A stretch of 64,000 bases of DNA, taken from the NCBI GenBank assembly GCA_949752795.1, contig OX457057.1, positions 9,042,632 to 9,106,631 on the forward strand. Direction: 5' to 3'. The stretch is from Hyperoodon ampullatus. Its lineage: Eukaryota; Chordata; Mammalia; Artiodactyla; Ziphiidae. Below the pieces are notes generated by a model. That model saw nothing but the letters and a program-made list of their open reading frames with translations, was not told the DNA's origin and did not search any database. The translations under genes and the position numbers were made by a program. Position 1 is the stretch's first letter; each line of letters opens with the position of its first letter. Shown piece after piece: positions 22,100 through 33,200 of the stretch.

Positions 22100-23938
22100 A
22101 ATATATTTACGTATCTTTAAGTGTCTATGTATTTATCTCTTCTTTATATATGTATTATATAAAGAGATATATTTTAAGGAATTGGCTCATGCTGTTGTAG
22201 GGGCCAGCAAGTCTGAAATCTGTAGGGCCAGCCAGCAGGCCAGAAGCTCAGGCAGAGGTTGACGTTGCACACTTGAGGTCACATTTCTTGTTCCCCAAGA
22301 CCGCAGTTTTTGCTCTGAAGGCCTTCACCTGATTGGGTGAGACCCACCCACATTCTGGCACGTCCATCTCCTTTACCTGAAGTCAACTGCTTGTCGATGC
22401 TGACCACATCTGCAAAATGCCTTCACAGCAGCACCTAGATCTGTGTGTGATTAAATCCTTGGGTACAACAGCCTGGCCAAATTGACACAGAAAACTCACC
22501 ATCACAAGAAGGCTCCTGGATCTGGGCTCCCCAGCTCTAGATCTGGATCACAACACCTGGGTGTGTGGTAGCATTGTCTGTGGTGTGTCACGAAGCCCTG
22601 GGCTTCCACAGTCTGTTTGCTAGCTTTAGCATCAGGTGGCAGCAGCGGCCACCATCTGTCACATATGTGGGCATGGGTGCTTTGGTGTGCCTGGAGGAGT
22701 GTCTGGACGTGAAGTTCTGGTCAGGATGCCTAGGGTGGGGTAGGGTGGTGTGAGTGGACCCATGTAAGCAAGTGGCTAACAGAGGTGCCCCTTCCCTTCA
22801 TCACACCCCTCACAATGGTTCATCCTGAAACCCACCTGTTTGTGCCACTGGACCAGCCTCAGGACACCCGGGCTCCTTCTACACTGGTGATTGGTCAGTG
22901 CAGCAGGGCAGGTTAGTCAGTTCTGCACATTGCGGTCCCGAACTGTTCCGCTGTGTTCCCAGCCTTGACCTTGTGTCAGCTCCCAGCACAGAGTGAAATC
23001 CAGGGTTAGAGAGGAAATGCATTCATCCAAACAAAACCCCGACCTCTGTTTACTGAGCTGAGTCCCCTGCATGGGGCACCCATCCTCTGGTGTAGCCGGA
23101 AATTTTTAGAGCCCATTTTGCAGAGGAGGAAAACTAAGGCACTAAGAAACAAAGGTCACTTGTCCAAAGTGACATAGTTACTTAATGGCAGTGCCAGGGA
23201 CCCTACCCAAGTCTCTCTGAGTCTGAAACCTGATTATGTCCACCAACCCCACGTTCCTCTCAAAGGCCACCAGTTCACTGAGCACCTACTGGGAGTGGGT
23301 CACCGATCCTCACCCCTGCCCCCACCCTGCCCATCACAGGACTGTGCAGCTCTCCCAGGACTATCAAGGCTGCTGTCAGGGCCATTGGGCGGGGTGGGCA
23401 GGAGCTCTGCCGGCAGGTCCCAGCCCTGGGCTGCCTGAGCCGAAGGTCACGCACTCACCTTCAGGCCGCCTCCTGGGGGACTCCTCGGAGAGGAAAGCGT
23501 TCGGGATTCCTCCCAGGGGCTTTCCAATTGGTGGAACCATGGAGGCACCCTGCCCGGCCCCACCACTGCGTCCTCATTCTTCTCTTATCTCTCCTGCCTG
23601 CCGCAGAGACTGAAGGCCATCGGCGGTGAGCCAGCGGCGGCGGGCAGCGGGTGAAAGCAAACACCAAGATAAACCCCACTGCAGACAGGCATCTTGGGGG
23701 CCTCAGGCCTCAGCAGCCATAACTGGCCTTGTCTGGGTTTCTGAGCGATCATTAAGGCGCGGCCGGAGCCCTCAGATGCCTCCTTTGGAATTCCAACCTA
23801 CCCACGTGGAGAGATGGGAGGCCTGACAGAGAAGAGGAGGCAGCAGCCTGAACTCCGGACAGAACCGGCACAGGCAGGGGGAGGCGAGAGGCAGTCAACA
23901 CACATTTAGTGACGGCCTGTGAGCTCACTCGTGCAGGT

Positions 23939-23966
23939 GTGCGCGCGCACACACACACACATGCAT
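23939..23966. repeat. GT/GC then CA microsatellite
   Basis: A short alternating purine-pyrimidine tract (GTGTGCGCGCGCACACACAC) that can adopt left-handed DNA. It lies just upstream of an L1 3' end insertion. Confidence 0.8.
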
Positions 23967-23996
23967 ACACACGGTGACATAAAGAGGATTGCTGGA

Positions 23997-24225
23997 TTGG
24001 GAGTTTGGGACTCACAGATGCAAATCACTACATACAGGATGGATGAACACCAAGCTCCTACTGCAGAGCACAGGGACCTATACTCAATATTCTGTGATAA
24101 ACCATAATACAAAAGAATATGAAAAAGAATGTGTATATATATATATATAATTGAACATATAATTGAACCACTGCTGTGCAGCAGAAATTAACACAACATT
24201 GTAAATCAACTATACTTCAATAAAA
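23997..24225 (+). mobile_element. 5'-truncated L1 3' end, plus strand
   Basis: It ends with ATTAACACAACATTGTAAAT and CTTCAATAAAAATAAA, the artiodactyl L1 3' terminus. An 18-bp perfect direct repeat ATAAAGAGGATTGCTGGA flanks it (23979-23996 and 24226-24243). A (TA)n run lies inside at about 24131-24149. It is only about 229 bp long, so it is a dead copy. Confidence 0.9.
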
Positions 24226-26863
24226 ATAAAGAGGATTGCTGGAGTATGGATGAAGAAAATGCCAAAGGACAGAGAATTAGAGTGTAGCGGGGTGGGGCTG
24301 GCTTTGTCCTGGGCAACACCCACTTATATGGCTTTCTTTCTGGCTGGTGTCTAACACGACCACTGTTTCCTGGGACACGACAGGGCACAGGCAATTTCCT
24401 TTCTGCCTTTTCCACGCTCACCAAGGGGTCCACAGGGCATTCCGATGGGTTCTCTGATGCCCGACTTGAGCACACCAGCCTCTGGAGGGACACGGTAATA
24501 TCACTAAGTGTTCAGTGAAGCCGTCCCAGGATGGGGCTCACCCAGCAGTGATTTTCATAGGACCCTGATGAGGCGGCAAAGCAGTAGGAACATTAGGAAT
24601 TTGGCTGCGTTTTAAGGCTCAAGGAGGAGTATTTAAGGAGCCTGACTGTGGCCTATAAAAGTTAGCGGTGGATGCTGCCGTAAGTTTCAATTCTGTGCCA
24701 TTGGGACAAATATTTCAGAATCAGCACCCCCCTTTTGACCAGTCACACAAACAAATGCCTCTCTGGAGAGGGGGCCCTCACACCTCCCAGCAATGTCCAA
24801 GCTCCTCCAGAAAACCCAGGAAGAGGGAAGGAGCAGAATCGCCCACCCTAATGCCCCCCGGGCATGTGCTTCCCCAGGATCACATCCCTTTCCCGGCTCT
24901 GAGTGAATGATGTGTGGACACGGACGATCTTACTGACAAGTCATAATGATCTTCGATACTTTCAGAATTTTGGCATCAACCAGAGAATGGGCCACAGGAT
25001 CTGGGAGCCTAAGAGAGATGCCCCGACTCTAGCCCTACAGCGTTCCACTCGGTTCCTTCACTTCTGCTCCTCCTTTCCTGCTGTCTTTGCTCAGAAAGAG
25101 AAAAGATCACATCCTCAGATACAAGGAACAACCCTGACCAACAACACCCGGGATTTCCCCCACCCTGCCAGACCTTAGGCCAAGAAACACAGAGCCAGCG
25201 TGTTTGGGTCAAGCTGAGAAGAAGCACTGGAGGAAAGGTCTCCAGATCAAATCCAGATCCATCATGAATCCTGGTGGCACCCAGGGTCCACGGCTCTGCC
25301 TTCTAGGCCCTTCTCTGATGAGCTTCCTATGGAGGGCCTGCTCTCTCACAGGGGCCTGTGATTTTCAGACAGTGTTTTGGTTATTTTCTCTGCTCTGTTT
25401 CTTCCAGTTTGATGTACCCACTCAGGGAAGGAAGTGGCCGGATCACATCAGAATTGTTGGGTGGCTAGTACACTGTGGACCAAAGGACAGTTGGAAATCA
25501 TTTCAAAGCCTTTTCATATTCAGTGCCTCCTTTGTGCCTCACACTGCCTGGGGACTGATTATCACTGTCCCCATTTTCTAGACGCAGAAAAAAATTCAGA
25601 GAGATTAAGCAACTAACCCAAGGTCACATAGATACAGAGTGGCAGCGCTGGGGGTGGGTCAAGGTTGGGAAGGCGGCAGCGTGCTGAAACACTGAGGTCC
25701 ATCTCCCAGGCTTTGCTCATAGGAAAGGGCTATGGGCATCTTCTCCCCACCCAAGGGGCCTTTCTCTGCTGATCCAATTCAGCAGGCATTTATCAGGGGC
25801 CAGGAGATCCTGAGAGACGCTGAAAGATGCTGTGGTTTTTTCATAGCAGCAGGGCAGCTATTTGCTTACTGAGCATTTACAAAGTGCCAGGAGCTGTGCC
25901 AGGCATGCTGTGTAAACTATCTCACAGGATCCCCACCATCACCCCGAGCTTTAAGATCACTCTGCTAGGAGGAGGCGAGGCAGGGCAGGGATCCAAACAA
26001 TATCTTTATCTGAAGGACACAAGCAACTATGGGGAAGAAACGGCAGTGGTTGCTTCATCAGCCATTTGCATAACCAACAACATTGACTGAGTGGCTTCCA
26101 GAGCAGAACCTGGGCTATTAGTGGCACCCTGAGGACAAGCGGAGAGTTGGGGTGGCAGGTCTTCCCTGGTGCCCGTGATGGGAGGAAGTGGTGCACACAT
26201 ACTGGTTCAGCTGGTGTATTCCCTGAGCACCTGCTATGCACCAGGCGAGTGTCAAGGTTGCAGGCCCCTCCTAGGGCTTGCAGTCTAGATGGGGGGACAG
26301 ACAATAAATAAGGAGACAATTAAATTGATAGGGCAATACCTTCACGTATTGACAAGGGCTACGAAGAAAAAACGAGACGGCACCACGGTCTTGGAAAACA
26401 GTTTGGCGATTTCTTAAAAATTGAAGTATACATGTGCCGTGTGGTCCCGCCCTTCCATTCCTAGGTATTCACCCAAGTAGGTGTTCAATAACTATTCCCT
26501 TAATGACTGAATGAATAAATGAATGAATCTATTCTGCATGTCAGTTTTTTGGTTTTGTTTGGTTTTCAATTACGGTTAACAAGAAAATACATAACATAAA
26601 ATGTACCATCCCAACCATTTTAAAGTGTACAGTTCGGTAATGTCAAGTACATTCACATTGTTGTGTGATGTCATTTTCTTTGTTGAAGGTATGAAGATAA
26701 AGCTCGGCTGAGACAGACAGGATTGGTGAGGGACGTGAAAAATTTAAACTTGACTTCCAGAAGTGCACCCCCTAAATATATGACCCCAAAGCCTTGTGGA
26801 ATGTGCCTTGTGGGGGTCCCCTTGTCTTTCCACAGTCAGGATAGATCATGGCAGGAACTCTGG

Positions 26864-27082
26864 GTTTTTTTTTTTCCGGTACGTGGGCCTCTCACTGTTG
26901 TGGCCTCTCCCGTTGCGGAGCACAGGCTCCGGATGCGCAGGCTCCGGATGCGCAGGCTCAGCGGCCATGGCTCACGGGCCCAGCCACTCCGCGGCATGTG
27001 GGATCTTCCCGGACCGGGGCACGAACCCGTGTCCCCTGCATCGGCAGGCGGACTCTCAAACACTGCGCCACCAGGGAAGCCC
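26864..27082 (-). mobile_element. Young CHR-type SINE, minus strand, with internal 15-bp duplication
   Basis: Short GC-rich subgroup with T-rich tail at the left and head at the right. The perfect 12-bp duplication CAGGAACTCTGG flanks it (26852-26863 and 27083-27094). Inside, the unit CAGGCTCCGGATGCG is repeated twice in tandem (about 26924-26953), which other copies in the window lack. Confidence 0.93.
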
Positions 27083-27394
27083 CAGGAACTCTGGTTTTAA
27101 GAACAGTTTCGCTTTCCTTTGTCCCTGTGGGCTCCTTCCCCACCCCTGCTGGGTCTGCTCCCACTCTGCCCCACCCCCATCCCCGAGTGCCTCTGGCCCC
27201 AGCTGGTCGGGGTGAAGGCAGTGTCACCGTGTGAGCTGCAGGGACATTCCACAGGCCCAGCCTCGTGCTTCATCTGGCTCCAATCTGTCTTCCCCTCCTT
27301 GCCTTGCTTCATCGTTTGCATCTCAGCCTGGGCTGTATTTTCCTGTGATGTAGGCTGTGGAGCTGAGAGGCTGAATGTCACAGCCGTGGAACCA

Positions 27395-27600
27395 GACCTC
27401 CTTGGTCCCCAGCCCAGTTTAATACCAACTAGTGATGTGCCCTTGGGCAAGTGTCTTAACTCCTCTTAGCCTCAGTCATCTTACTGTAAATCAGGATGAG
27501 AATGGCACCTACACCACAGCAGTTATTGTGAACATGTATTATGAGCACTTTTCACACTGTCTACCCCAAAATAGTACTTAATAAATGTCAGCTCTAATCC
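27395..27600 (+). repeat. MIR-like fragment
   Basis: It contains GATGTGCCCTTGGGCAAGTG and TCATCTTACTGTAAATCAGG followed by TAGTACTTAATAAATGTCAG, a typical MIR reading. A second similar piece lies at about 27725-28035. Confidence 0.6.
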
Positions 27601-28565
27601 CGGGAGTTGTTTTGCATTTTCTCATTACAAGGTGATCACGGTTTTATTACACACCTGCAGGTTTGGATTAAACACCTCTAGGATCTGGGGTGGATGGGGA
27701 ACATCTCTTAGAAGGAAATAATATGATAATAATGTTATAATACCCACCAGTTATTGAGGAATTCCTCTTTTCTAGGTACTATGCCAGTAACAGTAATGAA
27801 TGATAATTAACTAATAATGAATAACAAAATAGAAGCAAATCCCGATTGACTGCTTACTGTCTGCCAGGCAATGTTCTAAACATTTGTTGTGTATTAACAA
27901 ATCCTAACAACCCGTTGAGGAAGATACTGTTATTATCCTCATTTAACAGATCAGAAAACTGAAGCATAGAGAGGCAAAGTGACTTGCTCAAGTTGAACCA
28001 GTAAGTGGACAAAGATAGGACTCAGACTCTTGCTACTCTGGTCCAGCTCGTCCCCTGGGCTCTGAATCCCAAACAATCCTACCCAGTGGAGCCATTTGTC
28101 TGGTCTCTAAAGCTTACCAGCTCTCGGTTATTCTGGCAGATGTTGTGTTGTTCTGCGCCCCGGCTGGATGACTGTGTCTCCAAAAGGGACATTAAATTAG
28201 GCCAGCGGACCCTGAAGCCCTGCAAAAGTTCCCACACCCACCTAGAAAAGTCCTTCTTTGTATCTGGAGAGAGTATGCGTCTTGTTATGATCTCAGGACC
28301 CACCCAGGCAGTTTTTCAAGTTTCCACGTGGTCTCTTCCCTCCTGGAAATAAGAATAAACACTCAGACAGACTCGAGGGGACCCTCTAAATGAAAGCCGG
28401 AGTTATCCAAATGAAAGCGTCCTCTGGTTATGGGTGGAGGATGGGCCGGGGAGGAGGATGGAGGGACTCTTTGGAGGGCAACGATCTTTAAGAGAGATGC
28501 CAGGTAGGAGAGCCCTTTCTTTCCTCGATCCCTTCCATTCACAGCTGGGGGGCAGACAGTGTCTT

Positions 28566-28672
28566 TTTTTTTTTTTTTTTAATTTTGCTTTATAACAAAT
28601 TTAATCAGTTATACATATACATATGTTCCCATATCCCCTCCCTTTTGCGTCTCCCTCCCACCCCAGTGTCTT
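28566..28672 (-). mobile_element. L1 3' end, minus strand, nested beside a SINE
   Basis: On the plus strand: a T18 tail, then AATTTTGCTTTATAACAAAT and ATACATATACATATGTTCCC and CGTCTCCCTCCC, the reverse complement of the artiodactyl L1 3' end. It sits between the left target repeat of the neighbouring SINE and the SINE tail, and CAGTGTCTTTTTT occurs on both sides of it, so it probably inserted into the SINE's left repeat. Confidence 0.85.
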
Positions 28673-28830
28673 TTTTTTGCAGTACCCGGGCCTCTCACTG
28701 TTGCGGCCTCTCCCATGGAGCACAGGCCCAGCCGCTCTGCGGCAGGTGGGAACCTCCCGGACCAGGGCACGAACCCGTGTCCCCTGCATCGGCAGGTGGA
28801 CTCCCAACCACTGCGCCACCAGGGAAGCCC
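28673..28830 (-). mobile_element. CHR-type SINE, minus strand, internally shortened
   Basis: It runs from the T-rich tail and GCAGTACCCGGGCCTCTCAC to the reverse-complemented head CCACCAGGGAAGCCC. Relative to other copies it lacks about 40 bp in the middle (CTCTCCCATGGAGCACAGGC). The 13-bp repeat CAGACAGTGTCTT at 28553-28565 and 28831-28843 encloses both this SINE and the L1 piece. Confidence 0.88.
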
Positions 28831-29067
28831 CAGACAGTGTCTTGATAGAATCTTCTCGAGTCTTCTTCCTTCTGGAGACAAGTGTGACTATAGGTTCTCT
28901 GCTGGTCTTCCAGGTGGATTTTTCTGAAGCTTTAGTATGTTAACTCAAGAAGGCTCCAACCATAGGCCCCTTGTGTATTGATAATAACAATATTTTATGT
29001 ATATTGCCCATTTACTAAGTGCCAGGCATTTGTTCTGGGCACTTTACGTTGACAAAGACTCTATCTT

Positions 29068-29273
29068 TTTTTTTTTTAATATTTATTTAGTTATTTATTA
29101 TTTTGTTTGCACGGGGTCTTAGTTGTGGCACGCAGGATCTTTTATTAGTTGCGGCATGAGTACTTCTTAGATGTGGCATGCCTGCGGGATCTAGTTCCCT
29201 GACATGGGATCAAACCCCAGCCCCCTGCACTGGGAGCACGGAGTCTTACCCACTGGACCACCAGGGAAGTCTG
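29068..29273 (-). mobile_element. Older CHR-type SINE, minus strand
   Basis: It shows a T-rich tail, GGGGTCTTAGTTGTGGCACG and the reverse-complemented head GGACCACCAGGGAAGTC. It is flanked by 17-bp repeats with one mismatch (GACAAAGACTCTATCTT at 29051, GACAAAGACTGTATCTT at 29274). Confidence 0.9.
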
Positions 29274-29299
29274 GACAAAGACTGTATCTTTAACCAAAC

Positions 29300-29740
29300 T
29301 GTAGTTAGGCTCCTCTGAGCCCTCTTCTTGACTAGGCCTCAACCCAGCCTTCTGCATCCTGCATAGAACAGCTTCAGCAAGAATCCTGCTAAGTCAGTTT
29401 AGCGAGAATCCCTCCGACCCTTGATATCTGATCACCCTCCATATCTGATCAAGTTCCCCATCCCCCACTTTTGAGGTCTGTCTTTGGCCTGCCTTTAGCA
29501 AGGATCCTGTTAGGTCAGGTTAGCAAGAATCACCCTATCCTTGATGTTTCTTCGTAGTAATACTTCTGCCATCCACTGACCGTTCACTCTGCTGCTTGCC
29601 TATAACCCCCCACTTATCCTTGGGGTACTCCGAGTTGGGCTTGATCTCTCCCTCCCCTATTGTGGAACCCCTGCCCCAGTAGTCTTGAATACGTTTTCCT
29701 TACCATTTTAGCAAGTGTCAGAATCATTTTTTCTTCAACA
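29300..29740 (+). mobile_element. Probable solitary retroviral LTR (old)
   Basis: A 441-bp block begins TG and ends CA and interrupts an older MIR/L2-like text (left CACTTTACGTTGACAAAG, right TTCCTTTATCCTCACAAGGA). Its left half holds two diverged direct repeats of about 60 bp sharing AGCAAGAATCCTGCTAAGTC or close variants, as in LTR enhancer regions; the right half has CTTATCCTTGGGGTACTCCG. No clear target duplication is visible and there is no coding sequence, so this is an inference. Confidence 0.45.
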
Positions 29741-30043
29741 TGAATTAGTTCCTTTATCCTCACAAGGATCCTCTGAGGTCCGTAACTGTCTCCACTTTCA
29801 CCGGAGAAGGAAGGAGGAGAGAGGGTGCCCTCTGGGATGAGACATCAGCTGTTGCCGCATCTGCAGTTTGTACCTGGACGTTCCCCCAAGCTCTCCTGGC
29901 TGCAGGTGGTCCCATCAGCCCACTTGCAGGGACTTCAACTCGGCGAGACATTGTGCCCTTTGCGACGCAAATCTGGATGTTCTCCAGCGGTGCCGGGAAC
30001 TACCTGGGCAGTGGAGGGACTAAGCCGCTAGCAGCCGGACGCC

Positions 30044-30056
30044 GTCGCCTAGCAAC
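30044..30056 (+). promoter_or_regulatory. AGTRAP: Candidate RFX X-box
   Basis: GTCGCCTAGCAAC fits the RFX consensus GTNRCC, 0-3 bases, RGYAAC with a one-base spacer and no mismatch. It lies 163-175 bp upstream of the AGTRAP ATG. Binding is inferred only. Confidence 0.5.
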
Positions 30057-30065
30057 CGGGCAACA

Positions 30066-30075
30066 GTCACGTGAC
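30066..30075 (+). promoter_or_regulatory. AGTRAP: Palindromic E-box GTCACGTGAC
   Basis: A perfect 10-bp palindrome of the type bound by USF and MiT/TFE factors lies about 145 bp before the AGTRAP ATG; a second CACGTG is at 30082-30087. USF control of AGTRAP through an E-box has been reported in mouse as I recall; here it is only a sequence match. Confidence 0.6.
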
Positions 30076-30218
30076 CCAACTCACGTGCCCATTCCCCCCC
30101 GCCGGGGGCGGTTGGAGCCGGGGCCGCGGGCGGGGCGGAGCCGGGCAAGTTCGTTTCCCGAGTTCGTAGACCAGGAGCCCACGCGGTTGTCGCGCAGGTT
30201 CCCTCCAGCTTGGTCGGG

Positions 30219-30245
30219 ATGGAGCTGCCCGCCGTGAACCTGAAG
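30219..30245 (+). CDS. AGTRAP: AGTRAP first coding exon
   Basis: The ATG at 30219 lies in GGTCGGGATGGAG, a favourable context with G at -3 and +4. It encodes MELPAVNLK and ends at donor GTGGAG (30246). The following intron is about 8 kb. Confidence 0.93.
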
Positions 30246-33200
30246 GTGGAGATAGGCGGGGCGGGGGTGGCCCAGCCGCTGGCGGGTTGGCGGGTTGGCG
30301 GGCTGGCGGGCGGGCGCGGGGCGGGTCTCCCCGAGCGTGGTGGGCGTTTGCGCTTTTAAAGTAGGAGTTTAGAGGTGAGAGGACCGAGCGTTTGGGGAAA
30401 GAGGGGTGGTAGGGAGAGGGAGAACGTACAGAGTCCAGGTGAGAAGGAGGTGGGTGGATAGACCATAGCAAGGAGGGGGATACAGAAGGCCAGCAGGAAA
30501 GGCCGAGAGGAAACTGGAGGAGGGAAGGGAGGGAAGAGGCCCCCTCTTCCCGGAGTCAGACCGGCCCAGCTGGGAACGCCGGGCCCCTGAGGCTCGCTTT
30601 GGCCTGCGCGCCCAGAATTCCCCTGGGGAAAGAGGAAGGCACGGGGGGGAGGGGCCCACCGAGAGCCCGAGGGGGGACTTAGAGGCGGCACACCTCCCCT
30701 CCACCGAGAGAGGGGCTAAACCTTTCACCTGCACCTCCTACACCAACCTGGTAGCCTCCTTTGTTGGCAGCTGTGATCACGGACGAGTGGTTTTTCAAAG
30801 TTTTTAAATTCAACGTCTTTATTTCATAAGCAGCACAGACACCAATAGAAGTTACTTAAAAGCAGAAAACGCCAACTTTGCGCATTTAGGGAAACGCTGG
30901 AGCTTCCTGGGGTGTCTTCATTTCCTGAGCCGTGTCCTCAGCTGTCAGGATGCCAGCGGCTGTTCTTTTTTTTCCTCCCCGCCCCACGTGCCCAGTGCTT
31001 CTTGGCTCTGTTTGCCACTGAGAGGCTGAAGCCGTTAGCTTTGGTCAGGAAGGTATGAACCTTGCACCAAACCTGCCATTTTGGGTCTCAGTGCAGTTTC
31101 CTTTGAGACTGTAGTATCCAGGAATGCCCTTTTACTCACGCATGACAAAGAATTTAGCACCCGTGGTGTCTGGTACTGAAGGAATCTAAGAGATAGATGA
31201 CTACAGAGCAATACATTATCCATATTTGGATGATTAGACACCGTCTGTGCTGTGACTTCACATGGGAAGACGTCCCTTGATACTTTCCTTAATACTTGCT
31301 TCAGCAAACCTCCCCAAAGCTTTCAGTCAACGGCTAGGGGGAGAGATGGCTGGAACAAGGGAATGGACTTGGATTGAAGGTTTAGCTGGGAAGAAATCTA
31401 CATGAGGGCAGCTGAGGTTTGTTGGTGTCAATACTCTGTTCCAGCCTGTGTGGGGTTAATGTTGACCGCCTTTTCTCTAATTAGAGATTTGCCTAAAATA
31501 ATTGCTAAGAGGGAATGAAATGGGCAGAGCCGCAGGAATCGAGAGGGGAGAGAGCCCGCATTTTGGGGGCATCTGTGGTGTGCCAGGTTATTTATTTAAT
31601 CACATCAACCTTCTGAGATTTTTACAGATGAGCAAACTTCAGCTCAGACCAGGTAAGTAACTTGCCAAGGTCCCACAGAGATTTAGTGGCAGAGTCAGGA
31701 TTTGAACCCATCAGGGTCAGACTTCAAAGCTGTGTCCTTTCCTGGCCACCAGTTAGTTAGGACTGACTTCTGCCTTGACATTTTCTGTCCACGGGGGGTG
31801 GGCTTAGTCTGTTTGGGGCTTTTTTTGAGCAACTTCATGGGTGGGACAGGCCACACACGACCCCAGGTGTGAGCTGTGCTGGCTTTGGGGCCCGGAATGA
31901 AATGTCTGGTCCTTCCCTTGACTTGGGAAATAAAACATCATCTCTCCGAGGGTCTTAGCTGATACCAATCAGAGACAACTAAGTGCTGGGAGGGCCTGAG
32001 CAGCTAGGGTTGCTAGGTAACATACAGGACCTCCAGTTGAATTTGAATTTCATATCGACAATGAATAATTTTTTAGTATAAGTATATCCCAGGCAATGTT
32101 TGGGACATTCTAGCAAATTATTCATTATCTGAAATTAAAAACTAACTGGGTGCTCTGTGTTTTTGTTGTTAAACCTGGCCTCCCTGTGGAGAGAGCTGTT
32201 GATCCTTGTTCACTGCCGTCTGAGTGGGGTGTTCTGAGACCAGAGCCCCTTGGGAGCTGGGGAGATGCACCCCTGTGGCCCTGCACTACCCCCTCCCTTA
32301 TTTCACACATTCCTTGGGCATTGGCTCAATGCCTGCTTGTGCCCAGCCCAGCTGGAGTGGGCAGTGGTGCCAGGTGAGCAGAAGCAAGTGCCCCAGGCCC
32401 TCTGGGCAGTCGCTAACCCAGCCCCACCCGTGAGGCAAGTCCTGAGCTGGAGGAATGTCACTGTGACAAGCTTCTTTTTTTTCTTTTTTTTTTTTTTTTT
32501 TGCGGTAGGCGGGCCTCTCACTGTTGTGGCCTCTCCCCTTGCGGAGCACAGGCTCCGGAGCACAGGCTCAGCGGCCACGGCTCACGGGCCCAGCCGCTCC
32601 GCGGCATGTGGGATCCTCCCAGACCGGGGCACGAACCCGCGTCCCCTGCATCGGCAGGCGGACTCTCAACCACTGCGCCACCAGGGAAGCCCTGTGACAA
32701 GCTTCGAAGGCACTAGGCTTGGGTTTGTGAGGTCTTGGGAGAAAGGCCCTTTGGAGGAGGGTGCAGGGGGTAGTGTAGCATGAGGGTTAAGAACTCTGGA
32801 AGCTGACTGTATAATAGTAATGAGGATGGCCACGTCTGGGGGGCTGACTACCTGGCAGGCATTGCATTGAATGTTTTGCACATCCCTCCACCTCTCTGTA
32901 GCCACGCAACACACCCGTGAAGCATTATTGTCCCACTTTACAGAAGAGCAAGCAGCAGTTCTGAGAGCTCAGGTGACCGGCCCAAGGTCACACAGCTCTT
33001 AAGTCACAGAGCTGGGGTCCCATCCACATACTTGGCTGCAGTGCCCACACCCTTAACCACTGCCCACCTCTGCCTCTGCTCTCCGGCAGCCCTGAGTGCT
33101 GTCCCCTAGCCTCAGCCCTCGGGGGTCCCCGGGTATCTTGCTGCCTCATGCAACAGGCCACCGGGTGTTTGCACAGGACCAGGAAAATATATTCTGGGTG

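Larger units (their letters stand above)
20270..29940. other. Intergenic region between DRAXIN and AGTRAP
   Basis: I find no exon with splice support or recognisable protein here. It holds MER5-like (about 21000-21180) and Charlie-type (21311-21477) hAT fossils, SINEs, an L1 3' end, MIR pieces and a probable LTR, each listed separately. The text at 24260-26500 is largely unique to my eye; a TATAAAA with no associated gene lies at 24655. Confidence 0.6.
29940..30350 (+). promoter_or_regulatory. AGTRAP: AGTRAP CpG-island promoter
   Basis: CpG-dense DNA surrounds the AGTRAP start codon while the DNA on both sides is CpG-poor. There is no TATA box, and GC boxes such as GGGGCGGAG occur near 30132. 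It contains an RFX-type X-box (30044-30056) and two CACGTG E-boxes (30066-30075, 30082-30087), about 130-175 bp before the ATG. The transcription start is presumably between 30090 and 30200; this cannot be fixed from sequence alone. Confidence 0.85.

Noticed and set aside
24629..24670. TATA-box promoter (CCTATAAAAG)
   Set aside because: There is no CpG island, exon or coding frame downstream that would make it a gene start; isolated TATAAAA is common by chance.
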